From Lumbricus rubellus (taxonomy: Eukaryota; Annelida; Clitellata; Crassiclitellata; Lumbricidae): a stretch of 64,000 bases of DNA. Made by a program: the position numbers and the translations under genes. Position 1 is the stretch's first letter. The number at the start of each line of letters is the position of its first letter. This document shows, one piece after another, positions 46,723 to 58,618 of the stretch. The stretch covers positions 24,008,372-24,072,371 of the forward strand of contig OX243827.1 in assembly GCA_945859605.1 (NCBI GenBank). The letters are read 5' to 3'. The notes under the pieces are model-generated. The model did not search any database, was not told where the DNA came from, and was given only the letters and a program-made list of their open reading frames with translations.

Positions 46723-49142
46723 ATGAGTTACTGCGAGCAGGAAAAGATTGATAATTACTTACAGGAGTACCACCGTCTTGGCTACACTCAAAATGAGATG
46801 CGGATATCATTACAAGTGAAATATAACATCAGTATAAGTGCTAGGCAGATCAAGCGTCATTTGCGACGACTACACTTGTTTCGTCGCAAATACCTTTCAG
46901 ATATCAGCGAAGTGACAGTTTTCATCATGAATGAGCTGAGCACTTCTGCACAGCACCTTGGATATCGAATGATGCACATAAGATGTGTGCGTGCGGGACT
47001 AGTTGTTAGTGCCCATAAGGTTCGGCATATTTTAGCACTTCTGGACCCTCGAGGAGTTAGTCTGCGCAGTAAGGGACGCATTGTTAGAAGACGCTATTTG
47101 TCAAAAGGTGCGAATTTTCTGTGGCATATTGATTCCTATGATAAACTGAAGCCCTACGGCATATGCATCAATGGATGCATAGACGGATTTTCCAGAAATA
47201 TAATATGGCTGGAGGCATCCCGTACAAGCAGTGATGCGAAGCTCATTGCCGGATATTATATGCAATCTGTACAGCGATTGGGTGGTTGCCCCGTGCGCAT
47301 CAGAGGAGACATGGGAACTGAGAATGCATATGTAGCATTGTTGCAACAGTTTATGCGGCGTGATGGTGTAGATCGTTGGGCTGGAGAGGGCAGTTTTCTT
47401 TATGGAAAGAGCACTGCCAATCAGAGAATTGAAAGTTTCTGGTCAATGTTAAGAAAACAACACTGCCAGTTCTGGATAACACATTTCAAATACTTTAAAG
47501 AAGAGGGCATTTATACTGGAACTTACATTGACCAGGAACTTATTCGTTTCTGCTTTCTCCAACTGATTCAGGTTGTCAACAACAAACTTGTATTTTTGAT
47601 AATTTATCATAATACACAAGTAATGCCTAATCAATAGAGATGCATGACCGTATAGAATCATTCAATTAGCTCGTTATTTGATCCCAGGTCGACATGAGAC
47701 CTTACTTCCCATGGAGTATAACATCTTTAATAGCATCGATCTATAGCTGAGATTAAACCAATTTATGATGAAATGTGAACATTTGTTTAAAAAAGTAGTT
47801 CTTTATTTTCATCTCACAAGAGCACAATCAATGCAATGTATACAATGATTACATAGATATATATAAACTACGGAATGACCTGTATGAGATTATAGTCAGA
47901 TGTGTACACCTAAAAATGCATTAACAAACACCTTCAAACAGAATAGATTTAACAATAGACAGCATTAAATGATATTTTCGCCTTCAAAGCAAGTTCTCGC
48001 ATGTTCTGAACCCTCACAAGCTAAGCAATAAAAAAAGCACACGTGTTGATATACAACGAAGCTATGTCTTCGGATATTGATAACTGCCAAGTTTCACATA
48101 AAATTGCACACTTTGAAACTTAACTAAAATCAACTGTCAGCACAATCGAGACTACAGTCACTTACACACAACCGGCACTTTGTTGCATGCTTTCCATCGT
48201 CACAATTGCATAAAAGACAGTAATTGCATAAAAGACAGTAATATGGAAGAGGAATTAAGTATAATGTCATCACAGATACACAAAACCGCATGGCACAACT
48301 CCAATGCTAAACATTCAGAAGAGACACTATTTTATTTTTGTCATTATACATGTTTTCCCATACATTGTTTTCTTAAACTCAAGTTTGTGCTTTATGAGGG
48401 AGGAAATGTTCTAGGTTGGAGGTTGGGGGGGGGGGTGATATGGTAAACGTCTGTGGGGGTTAAATGTCCGGCTACCAAAAATTCAGTGCAAATACTTCAC
48501 CTTGTCACCTTGTGCTGTCAGTTCGTTGAACTCTAGCGATCGTCATGGCCAGCCTTCTGATACTTAGTGGTCTGAAAATGCACTCCACTTCCGAATCTTC
48601 TGAGTGTTAATAGGTGGCCAAAGCTGACGAATACATTGGTCAACAAACATGACTGTCCTTTAATCTTCCCTCCTCCTTACCTTACACCTCATCTATTTAC
48701 TTTGCGTAAGTGCCTGTCTGCAAGTGTTATTTCTAGACTGCTTTGGATTACCTGGCAAACAACAGTTTTTACATTATTTTTTATTTTAATGCAAAGTCTG
48801 TGTCTTTTTCAGAGAGAACTCAATGAATTTGTCCACGTTTGGAGTGCGCACCGCATTCGTCCGTCAAAGTTTGCCAGCGGACCGTTTGGTAGACCATCAC
48901 TTATGTATGATGCACCTGAGGCATTTGGAGGCTCTGAATGTCTTGTAAGCATACCTGAAAGTGATGTGTCAGCATGTTTGGAGGCATGCAAATTCAAGGC
49001 CGTACTGCCATGTGACACAGACATATACGAATTAGCCCACATGTGCATGCAGGAACATGGGTGGACATATGCCTCTTCTCCCGAAGATGCTATAAGAATG
49101 TTCAAAGACTTGCGCCCACTGATTCTTTCTCTGCTGCATTGA
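46723..49142 (+). CDS. DDE transposase/integrase-core protein, two exons (46723-47571, 48813-49142)
   Basis: Exon 1 starts at ATG 46723 and ends at the donor CAG|GTTGTC after 47571. Exon 2 begins after the acceptor tgtctttttcag at 48812 and stops at 49142. Both are phase 0, giving 392 residues. Residues 8-50 look like a helix-turn-helix (LGYTQNEMRISL...SARQIKRHLRRL). The core has WHIDSYDKL (D137), CIDGFSRNIIWLEA, IRGDMGTEN (D196) and NQRIESFW (E237), an integrase/RNase-H-fold DDE triad. Exon 2 supplies ELNEFVHVWSAHRIRPSK, the usual end of the rve-like domain, then a tail with GRPSLMYDAPEAFGG. It most resembles the eukaryotic integrase-like transposases (IS3EU-type and relatives); the exact family is inference. 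The triad is intact, so it may be active or domesticated. Confidence 0.85.
47572..48812 (+). other. intron of the DDE transposase-like gene
   Basis: Read-through past 47571 ends at a stop by 47637, and joining to 48813 restores the conserved ELNEFVHVW segment in phase. The 1.24-kb intron holds a direct repeat of aattgcataaaagacagtaa near 48204-48242 and a G run at 48426-48435. There is no other gene in it. Confidence 0.75.
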
Positions 49143-50068
49143 CATCTAGCATAATGTTTTCAAACTTTCTCCTCGTTTTTAATGACTCTTAAACAGTGGT
49201 TTTTTCGCTGGTTATTTCTCGTGTCGTTTTCTTACGTTTTATAACACTTTATTTATATACTGTATGCTATTATTTTCATTAATTTCATTTCTGATATTAC
49301 TCATGTTTATTCTGCGCTCTCAAGTATTCGGCTAACAAAATGTCATTATCTAAAAGCTTAACTTCATCATTTTACAAACAGGGGCCTACATACAGTAGGT
49401 TCCTACAAGAAATAAAATTTATTAGAATTATTTTGATTTAAAGCTATTATCCTATGTAGGCAACAATTTTAATTACAATTTGTTTATTAATTAGGCTACA
49501 CACCTATAGTCTTTACTTCTTGTTAGATTTGAATGCCTACACGGTGGGCCATAAAAAGAGCCCAAACACTTTTTGCCAGTATTTCGGCCAGAAGTAAGAA
49601 CTGTTAAAACAAATATCACAGGCTTATAGGCAATTCATATTTACGCATGATGGCCAAATTTCATGAAATTGTTTTCAAAAAGCACAGAAGTGATATCGCT
49701 TTTAGTGAAAGCACCCACTGGTTTTTGACGATTCGTGAACATAATGCAACAAAAAGGTTACAAAAACTATTTTTTCAAGTCGCATCTCAAATAATTGTTA
49801 TGAAATGCACTTGGTAGTGCTTCACAATTTGTCCACCACCAGTGCCCCCACTTCTAATCACTGTGTTTTTGCAATTCATATTCATAACTTGGGGCCTTGT
49901 TGATTGGTTCCAGCGGTATATCTTCCCATATCAACCACTGTGACCATCAATTCTCTTATCGCTCTTGGTGTGGGTTGCAGATTGTGGTATTCATTGATCT
50001 GCGGCATTTACAAACAACATTCTGTGTCACCTTCCATCAAAATTAGCACTGTTAAAATCAGAAACACT
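49143..50068. other. no supported gene; region between convergent genes
   Basis: This is where the C-terminal half of the minus-strand HECT gene would be expected, but translation on the minus strand shows no HECT C-lobe. A word like a mariner end (cggtgggcc) occurs at 49542 and a similar one (acagggtgggcc) at 50678, both in the same orientation. Confidence 0.5.
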
Positions 50069-50271
50069 CAGTGTTGTTGTCAAGACCTCAAACCTCAAGA
50101 CCAAGACTTTGAACACCAAGACCAAGGCCAAGACTTTGAACACCAAGACCAAAACCAAGACTTTGAACCTCAAGACCAAGACTTTGAACCTCGAGACCAA
50201 GACCAAGCTTTTTAAAACCGAACTCGAGCGCACTCGAGACCAAGACTTTGGTCTTGAGGACAACAAGTCTA
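50069..50271. mobile_element. hAT-type MITE (203 bp) made largely of a CAAGACCAAGACTTTGAAC minisatellite
   Basis: The exact 8-bp duplication gaaacact lies at 50061-50068 and 50272-50279. Ends CAGTGTTGTTGTC and GACAACAAGTCTA match at 10 of 13 positions. The interior is about six units of an 18-21-bp repeat, turning into its inverse at ccaagactttggtcttgag. It sits about 140 bp beyond the last recognisable HECT exon. Confidence 0.75.
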
Positions 50272-50411
50272 GAAACACTACATTATACACTGACCTATTG
50301 AACTTGTAGCTTTCTCATGAAGCTGGCCCTGTTACTCTGTTGAATGGTTGAGTGAAAAATACTGATTGAAACCATAGGCAAACTAGTAAAAGCAAAGGAC
50401 TATGAACAAAC

Positions 50412-52310
50412 CTTTGTCAGCTTGTCACGAACATTCCAGTCTGTGATGTCCTCGACCTGGATTGGTGAGTTCTTGTTGCCAATTAATGTGTTATACATTA
50501 ATGGTGAAAGGAAGTCTGGTGAAGGTCCTCCATTAGTCAGTGATAGCCCAATTGCTGCTCCAGCAACAAAATACTGATCGTGATCAAGAGCTGTAAAGGA
50601 TGACATACGTACCATAAATATCAAGAAGACAGTACAAGTGAGTCCTGTATAAGAAAATATAATTGAGGCAATTTGTACAGGGTGGGCCAAACACAAGTTT
50701 TTAAGCCCTAGCAAGTTCAATTCAATGTAGATATGAAATGTCTTTAAGACTGTAAAATTTCATTTCGAAGTTCTTACGTCTGGCCAAGATATTGACAAAA
50801 AACCAGGGGTTTTGCACACCCGGTAGTTTCGGCCTACTGAACAACATAAACAGACACTCAGATGTGTTACCATTGGTTGACAATCGTAGGTGTTTGGAAT
50901 GCTCAGGCCCTTCAAAGACTTCACTTCCCACCAATTCGCCCAGCAGCAGACGGAAGAATTCACGAGTTGGTCCACCGTTGTCAATTGCACCTTCAGCATT
51001 GTCAGCTAAATCCACAAAGCACACATCTAGGCGGTGCTTTGCACTGAAGTTCTTCCTCTTTATGGCTCTGCAAAAACTGGAAAGGGCACTTCCCCGTACC
51101 ACATTGATTATGTTTGCAGTTGGAACATTTTCCTTTGAAACTTGGTCTTGCAGTTGAATTAGTTGAGATTTCCAGTCTCTATTGGAGAAACACAATAGAC
51201 AATTAGACATGGAGTTTCAAGTTTCCTGGTGTATGATAACTTTAGCCTACTTGCATTCCTTAGACAAAAAACGAATATGGTGAGTGCAAATTTCAGTGTA
51301 GCAAACATGGGGACTTAAAGAAGTGACGTTCTATCGTTTAATGTGTTATGTTCTTGGGAGCAATAAAAGCCTATGTTATGTTATGTTATGTTATGTCTTC
51401 TTCTTTATCCATGGGTTGACAGTTTTCTTGTAAAAAAGTAGATTGAGATTTAAAATCGAAACTGAATGCGTTCACAAAACATGGTTCAGCATAATTTTAA
51501 GAAATAATGTAAATGTGTTGCAATTTTAATTAATACAGAGTTCTGTTGGATAGGTTGTAGGGGCCTACCAATAGATTAATATGCAAAAGTGCCTAGGGCC
51601 TACAATGACCATAAGACGGCCCTGCAGAAGCAAATCTCCTTACTATTCTGTAGTCAACTTTAAGACTCAATGGGCCTCTATCTAGCGAGACTTGTCCTTC
51701 TGGTAAGCCTATTGTTTCCAAGTAATCTGTGTCATTCTTTTGCCTCAATGTGTTGCTTTTGTGTGCATTAGTGATTATTTCGAGTAATATTGTTTGACAC
51801 TTTGTATTACTGGGGAAAATTGATTTGATTTTTAATCCCACTTAAAACATTACTCACACAAGAATAACCGGTTGCAAGAGGCTCTCAATAATTGCAGTTT
51901 GGATATCGCATTGATCATCGTCACCCATGTGATCGTCCAATGCACTTGTCGTGCTGCCTGTCTGCAATTGAAGAAATTATCAGTGAAAACATGAAGCCCT
52001 TCAATTGGAACAGTATTAATTTGAGAGCAATAAAGAACAAAAAACTACAGAAAACACAAATTCAATAGTGGAATGAAGTGAAAATGGGTAAATAAGAAGA
52101 AATGAAGAAATCTGCAAAATAACTGTCCCTTGCAGCTAGCGTTCCTACCTCAAGTTCTTGATTGTCATTCCTCACATCGACTTCAGAGAGATGCTGGTAG
52201 TTGTGAACAGTGGTGTTCTGCGAAGTGCACTGTGCACGTGAAGTTGTGCTATCAAGACATCGACTGTGGTGTTCGATGATGACATCACCACGTTGCTCAT
52301 GAACTCCAGC
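50412..52310 (-). CDS. partial HECT-type E3 ubiquitin ligase gene with UIM, four exons
   Basis: Four minus-strand exons join in phase: 52310-52149, 51961-51858, 51178-50871 and 50590-50412. Acceptors are caacag, ttgcag, ccaatag and tttacag; donors are GAG|GTAGGA, TGT|GTGAGT, ATG|GTAACA and AAG|GTTTGT. Exon 2 encodes DDDQCDIQTAIIESLLQ, a ubiquitin-interacting motif (acidic run, then A-xxx-S). Exons 3 and 4 encode the HECT N-lobe: EGAIDNGGPTREFFRLLLGE, EVFEGPEHSKHLRLSTN and GAAIGLSLTNGGPSPDFLSP. This resembles G2E3-like HECT proteins, which transfer ubiquitin through a C-lobe cysteine. No C-lobe exon is found downstream, so the gene is truncated or its end has been replaced. The 5' end is also open. 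Confidence 0.8.
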
Positions 52311-53800
52311 CTGTTGCATTGATGAAACATGTCAATCAATAATTATTAATTAAGACTAGTACTGATTACAGAAATTTATTGCTTGAACTCCAACATTTCA
52401 CTTCAAATGTACATGAAACTGAATTCCAATCATGAATTTGATATCTCGTACATGATTTTGTACTCGCACGTTTCACACTGTCATTGTTCAAATTGTTGAC
52501 CGAGGAAATAGGCTGTTCAGCAGCATGAAATGAGTAATAATATACAACGATAATTAATGACAATATGTAATGATTAATCAATAAATTAATTCATTAATTA
52601 CAAGTTCATATCCACATACATAATTACTTACCTACATAATTGTGAACTATTCACTGATGAGACTGAACAGAATACCAATGTAACTGAAGCCTAAAGCCAC
52701 TGAACTCATGCAAAGCAAACCTAGGAAACTTGTAGTTGACGGAATCTACTTGAAAGTTGCATGATCATGATTGTCATTTGGAATGTTTACTGCAGTTGCC
52801 AGAAGTTTGGAAAGAACTGGATTAGTTGGAAAGTTCACTATTATTTAGAAATGTGTAATGTATAAAATTCAAGGGTATTATAATAGCCAGGGAAGTTCTG
52901 TCTCTGAAAGAAAGTGGTTTATTACAAGAAAGAAGAAACACTAGATACTGTGAGAGATGAAAGGTCATGGCTAACATGCATGATTGGTGGAAATTCAAAG
53001 TGACATGCAAGGCCATTTCATGCAAGAAATGCAACTTCATTGTGATATGAAGAACCTGAAATGAAACAAAAACTCACATGTGCACTGTAGTAATCATGCT
53101 GAACTAATACCTATAAGTAAATCAGCTATGGCTAAGACTGATGGCAACCCCGATCGTGCACAGAACTTGAGCATTACAAGAAAGAACAAAAGGCCTCAAA
53201 GGTCCACCATACTTACGCTGTTGCTGCTGCAGCCTGCGACAGGATCTGCATGAGCAGAGACAACATTGTTGAATAAGTAAACCAAATGCAAGTGCAGTTA
53301 AGAGCTAAAAAGATCGTGACTTTGACTGTGCTACATTGAAATGCACTGACCTATCCGTTTGTTAAATGGGTTCAGCGAGTATGATGATTAACAGTGTAGA
53401 AGCCTGTGAAGAATGTAGGTTCGGCTTAATGCCAAAAGGTGGCATACTTAAATTACCAAGTTTCATGCTTGCATGGCACAGCAGAGCACTTTTTGTGGTC
53501 ACCTACTGCTTCATATATCAATTGCCTTAATAAGCAGTGATGTGAAGTCCTTCGACTTCTTTCCACAAGCACACGAATGCCCTTCTGTTTGATCTCTGTT
53601 ACCTTATAACTTGAGAGCAACTGTCATGAGTTTCTATTTAAGTGGGGCTATTTAAACTTGCAATGACAGCACAATGTTCACTAAAGCATGTACATACCTA
53701 AATAGCTTGTGGACCTGAAAAACACAGAAGGCGTTCCAGCTGATACCCAATAGCTTCCATCAGAACATTGTGATGGTGTGGCAACTGTCGTGCAGACCGA
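52311..53800 (-). other. possible 5' part of the HECT gene; exons uncertain
   Basis: Plausible minus-strand splice signals include a strong donor CAGC|GTAAGT at 53217-53216, with an acceptor tgctcatgcag giving a 29-bp exon (53245-53217). A frame near 52455-52515 (PISSVNNLNNDSVKRASTKS) follows gctgctgaacag. A coding-looking stretch lies next to the gap (53799-53705) with NVLMEAIGYQLERLLCF. None can be phased with confidence to the exons below. Confidence 0.35.
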
Positions 53801-54000
53801 NNNNNNNNNNNNNNNNNNNNNNNNNNNNNNNNNNNNNNNNNNNNNNNNNNNNNNNNNNNNNNNNNNNNNNNNNNNNNNNNNNNNNNNNNNNNNNNNNNNN
53901 NNNNNNNNNNNNNNNNNNNNNNNNNNNNNNNNNNNNNNNNNNNNNNNNNNNNNNNNNNNNNNNNNNNNNNNNNNNNNNNNNNNNNNNNNNNNNNNNNNNN
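53801..54000. other. assembly gap, exactly 200 N
   Basis: A round-number gap, so its size is probably a placeholder. Open frames made of X residues here are meaningless. It separates the HECT gene from the TIR element and from duplicated block copy 2. Confidence 0.99.
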
Positions 54001-54191
54001 CATACATAATTCGACTGTATAGAGGACAAATGGGTTATGTCCACATTTTTTCAAAATCCATGTTTTTAGCGATTCTTATAGGTAATGGCATAAGGCTTCA
54101 GGGCACAATAGTTATATGTCCTGCCAAAGTCGTTTTCATGGTGCAATACACAAGTTACAAATATCATATGTCATCTTCGTACAAATCCGCA

Positions 54192-54231
54192 GAGCACAAA
54201 GGTCTTATGTGGACATACGACATTTGTGCTC
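54192..54231. repeat. 40-bp hairpin inside the TIR element
   Basis: gagcacaaaggtcttatgt is followed at once by its near-reverse complement acatacgacatttgtgctc. A single arm gagcacaaaggtcgtatgtc recurs at 55856-55875, near the other end. Another ~50-bp hairpin (aagaaaaacaattgt and its complement) lies at 54656-54706. Confidence 0.75.
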
Positions 54232-54917
54232 GGAGAAATATGGCCAATCAGCTATTGTTTACGCTAATTTTATGCAAGATGGCGTCAAGCCAGTTGGCAT
54301 GCTGACGGTTCGGAGGTTGATTATTTTAGTAAATACTGTTATAAAGAGTTCATATTAAATGGCAGACAATATCTGCTTGTCGGTCTAAAGTAATCAAAAG
54401 ATGATTTTATAAAGTTCAGTCGCGATTATCCGATGTTCGCTTAACTTGCGAAGTCGTCATCGTCAATGGTATTAATCTCGAGTTCGACTTCACACAGTGT
54501 GAAAACCAATCGTAAGTTGGCCATAATAATTATTGCATTAGTATCAATGGCGTTGCCAGAAATTTATAATGGGAGGGTTTATTGCCTGTCCTTCCTGACA
54601 CCAACCAAACAGCATTACAGTAAATAAAAAAGGAAAAAAATAAGATATGGTACAAAGTAAGAAAAACAATTGTTACTACACACAATTGTTTTTGTTTTTC
54701 TTATTTAAGTGGATAAATAACCTTTTAAAAAACTTTTTCATAAGCCAATGGTTGACTAACCCCTAAACCTTTAATGTTTTTTGCCTCTTGCTTTGTCTCT
54801 TGAGTTCTCAAAACTAGTAGAATTTTTTTTATATTCTCTTTCCTACATGTATATCACAATTAAACTTATTGTTTGCATTATTGTATTGTATATTGTATTG
54901 AATTAAAACATTTTTAA

Positions 54918-55240
54918 AGCGCCTCTACTATAGGGTGAACCGTTCAGAGGCGCCCCCAGTGCGCAAGGCCACGAGAAAAAAAGTTTTGAGGAAAGACACT
55001 GAGGAGGAGGGATTACCAGTTTGAAGTTGATACCGAGTAGAGGGAGACAGAGTGTTCCAAAGAGAGGGGCCAATTGATGTAAAAGATCGGGACTGTTTAT
55101 TGTTACAGGATACTTACAACAAAGGCAGACTGTGATCGGAAAACAATAATCAAAAGAAAGATAAGAGGGCAGCATAGGCCTACAGATATGCAAGCAGCAA
55201 AGACCAGTAGACTGTGAAAAATGCTGATTCAGTTGTAGAT
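54918..55240. repeat. repeat-like segment starting AAAGCGCCTCTAC
   Basis: aaagcgcctctac and gaggcgcccccagtgcg begin a segment of about 300 bases whose first words are the inverse of the SINE-tail pattern (gcgctttaaa-like). It lies inside the TIR element. The class is unknown. Confidence 0.35.
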
Positions 55241-56338
55241 GGTAAAAGGGGACTTAGTCATACTTCAATACGAAGAAGCATTTTCTTCGCAACTTTGTCC
55301 AGGAATTGTTAGCTACTGGTTAGAACACCTGATAAGCATAAAAATGAGCCATGGGTGTTGTTTATGGTGAATGGTTGAAGGAAAAGAGTGTAAGAAGCTT
55401 TTCAGCAAAACATTATCTCCTTATTGTTTCGAGGTCGCCAATATACGGAAGGTTGACTGCCTAACGTTCAGTAATTCAAGACTTTTTGCCAGAAAGCAAA
55501 CATTTTCACAAATAAATGTCATTATCATAGATCATTCATCCATTTGTTTGATTCCATGAACTCTTTAGACAAAAATCAAATCCAGTTTGCTAGCACTTCT
55601 CTTTTCCAATGAATCTTTACAATGGCTCAAATTCTATGAGCTCAAAAACAATAATAGTTTTATTTGTGACCTGAAACAGAAATTTGAGCATGTCACTTGT
55701 GTAAAAACAGGTTTACATGTCCAATTTTACTTACTTGCTTATTGTCAGGTTTGCTTAACTTTGTTATGACCTTTCAAGTAGCAAACAAGCCCAGTAACCA
55801 TGCTTTATTAATGATCTGTTGAATGTGATATGTCCATGTTACAAAGATTTCTGTAGAGCACAAAGGTCGTATGTCCATTTTCGGGCACCCCACCCTTACA
55901 AACTTCATTTTTTTCGTGTTATTCTCATGTCACATGATACCATTGCTCTGTTAACATTGTTCCCTGTTTAAATACGTATTCAATGACACCAAGAAAGTAT
56001 GATTATGTTACTTTGTTATATTTTTCATAAGCACTTGAAATTTGAAATTCGATTTTCTCGAAATAATGAAATATGGACATAACCCATTTGTCCTCTATAC
56101 AGTCGATATACATACACACACCTGTGCGTACGTGTAAACATAGGTGTATATTGTGTCTTATGCACCTGTGAACGGTAGACGTATTAGCCTACAAGTGTAA
56201 TTATGTATCACTTGAACTAACGGTGCAAAGACGAGCATTGGGATCTCACAAATCACTGACAAATGACTGAGAACTATAATAGGCCTACATGTAGACTGGA
56301 GAGTATTAATTAGTATACTAGGCTGACGTCAGCATCGG

Positions 56339-56431
<93 letters not shown>
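56339..56431. repeat. (GT)n microsatellite
   Basis: About 90 bases of pure GT directly left of the MITE. A second GT run follows the MITE to about 56690. Copy 1 has much shorter GT tracts here. Confidence 0.97.
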
Positions 56432-56432
<1 letters not shown>

Positions 56433-56610
56433 ATAGGCGTAGGGGACATTTTAACAGTGGGTGGGGAAAAATCTGATGACCTTTTTTTAGTCGTCCGGTC
56501 GACATTGCCCGAAAATTTTAGATAATTTTATTTTTCTGGTCTGCTTGCCCGAAGTCAGACTTGCCCTAAATTTTGGGGGCATTTGCCCCCCACGGACCCC
56601 GTCTCCTACG

Positions 56611-56616
<6 letters not shown>
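56432..56616. mobile_element. MITE with CATAGGCGTAGG ends (shorter orthologue of 21314-21598)
   Basis: Begins CATAGGCGTAGGGG and ends CTCCTACGCCTGTG. It lacks about 100 bp of the interior present in copy 1. It is flanked by GT repeats on both sides. Confidence 0.65.
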
Positions 56617-56672
<56 letters not shown>

Positions 56673-57301
56673 CGTGTGTGTGTGATGAAGAAATAGTCAC
56701 ACCCAGCAATGAAATCTCACAGACTTATTATAAAATTGCAGCAATACAGAATCTGTGAGAATTGAATTTGGTGTAGCTGCAGTTCAAGTCAGGACTTTTG
56801 CATCATCATAGGACCACTAACAATGGGTGAATGGCTTAGTACCAAGTTATTATTATGTCAAGTTATTCGTGTTGGGATCTTTGTGTAATTCAGCGCAAAA
56901 CCTCTTAAAATGGACGTTGGCTTTTGTCAACTGTTCGGTCACAGACTAAGTCAGGACTCTTGTATCAACATAGAACCTCTGAAAATGGATTTTAGCTGTA
57001 GTCATAGTATCAGTCATAATAATTATACAGTTTAAGTTGGGCTTGTGTATCACAACAGAACCCATGAAAATAGAATTTTGTGTAGTCATGGTTCTATGAG
57101 TCATATTATTGGTAAAGTCAGTATAGTGCGTATAACGTATATAATTACAGGTTTTCGTCCATGAGTCACATTATAATTAAATTCAGGTCTGAGTAGAGTG
57201 TTACAGACCATATCATTACAGAACCTATAAAAACCGATTTTATTATAGTCGCATATAATAGTTCCTTGATCACTTGAAACCTGTGACATCCAGTTGCTTA
57301 A

Positions 57302-57364
57302 CCCCTTAATGCCGAGATGGTAGTAAATATTTTGGGAAATCCTATACCGTCTGGCATTAAAGGG
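57302..57364. mobile_element. 63-bp piggyBac-type MITE
   Basis: TTAA at 57298-57301 and 57365-57368, ends CCCCTTAATGCC and GGCATTAAAGGG. It is orthologous to 22250-22312. Confidence 0.7.
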
Positions 57365-57416
57365 TTAAAAATCTTGCAATTAACCCAATGTTTCCTTCTA
57401 AGACCCGAATAATAGG

Positions 57417-57712
57417 CTGTGTAGTGGTGGCGTCGTTGCCTTGAAGACGGAAGGTTCGAGGTTCGAATCCACCTCGCGCCGCGTAAGGACCTTGGGCAAG
57501 TCCTTCACTCGCAATTGCTCAGCGCTTCTGCGTGAAACTCCGATGCAGTGTCCGCTCTGCATTCGGGAGCGCCTCTGAGTAGAAAGAGAGCTTGAAGGGG
57601 CGCTATAACAAGTGCACATACAAATAGGCGTCGCACTTATGGACTACGACCTCGGGGACCTCTGGGCAACATTTCTGCGCTCCTGAGTAGAAACCTTGAA
57701 GGAGCACTATAT
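57417..57712 (+). mobile_element. tRNA-derived SINE (family B) plus second tail
   Basis: gtgtagtggtggcgtc and GGTTCGAATCC are followed by gaccttgggcaagtcc, cgggagcgcctctgagtag and ggggcgctataac, then the extra tail gcgctcctgagtagaaacc. It is orthologous to the copy at 22372. Confidence 0.8.
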
Positions 57713-58132
57713 CAAATTCTCAGTAAATAAATAACATAAAGCCAATCCACGATGATCCAGTTCTAATCTACTCTGCTCTCCATGGGCGCCCGCACATAGG
57801 GGGGCAACATTGGCATTTGCCCTCCTGGAAACTTAGAAACCCTTTTTTCTATTACTTTTCGGTTTTTAACAGATTCCTTCACTTAATAATTATAGTGCTG
57901 TAATAATAATATGCCAAACAATTTTTTTCGAGGGCAACGGGGCCTGATGTCACAGACCCTCGTCAAATCTGGATCCTCCTCCTCCTAAGGCACTAATGCT
58001 ACTGTGGTGAAACTAAGAAATCTACATTTAGACACCTTTATGAAGCATGTCCATGTCCTTATAATTTCCTGGTTTGCTGATTTTTAAGTTTGTTCAAGCT
58101 CTCGCTCAGTTTTCGTTCCAGAGGCCATCGTG

Positions 58133-58320
58133 TTTTCCTTCCTGCTAAGTATAGCCTACCTTGCATAGTGGTGTCATCGTACTAGATAATGCGATTGTCA
58201 CTACTATAAAAAAAATCGCGATTCGCGTGTGAAAACCACAAACCAATGGAACACAACCACATCTAGACGAAGAACACTTTCAACAAAAACCACGATAATA
58301 ATATCACTGGAGATGATTGT
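58133..58320. repeat. single unit corresponding to the tandem pair in copy 1
   Basis: Its left half matches unit 1 of copy 1 and its right half matches unit 2. This is the product expected from recombination between two tandem units. Confidence 0.75.
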
Positions 58321-58618
58321 ATTGCTGGTCAAAGATATATATTTTTCAATACTCTTCAGTTCTCAAGATTCAGATGAAAAAGCAATTTCACCACAGTTCC
58401 TGCAGTTTATACATTATCATAACTACATCGTCCGCAATCACTTCTCATTAAAAAATCTGTCATTGCAGTTTGATAAAATTATCGACATAATTATTATATA
58501 CGTTCATGGCAATAATTAAATGAACCAGATTCGTGATATTTAATAGAATTATCGACATAGGCCTAATTACAGCCTATATTTTCATGACAATAATTAATTA
58601 AACCAGAAACGTGATAAT

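Larger units (their letters stand above)
54011..56106. mobile_element. 2.1-kb TIR element (38-bp termini) of unknown class
   Basis: The left end begins TCGACTGTATAGAGGACAAA; its reverse complement closes the element at 56106, matching at 37 of 38 positions. Subterminal copies of gagcacaaaggtc and tatgtccat words recur in opposite orientations at each end. I see no target duplication and no transposase frame; the longest frames lack recognisable domains. It lies exactly where homology to copy 1 begins (56107). Confidence 0.7.

Noticed and set aside
49542..50690. Pair of mariner-like end words (GGTGGGCC) as a possible element
   Set aside because: Both words are in the same orientation, so they are not an inverted pair, and no TA-bounded element can be drawn.
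53681..54305. Frames of 79-175 codons spanning the N run
   Set aside because: They consist mostly of undefined residues across an assembly gap.
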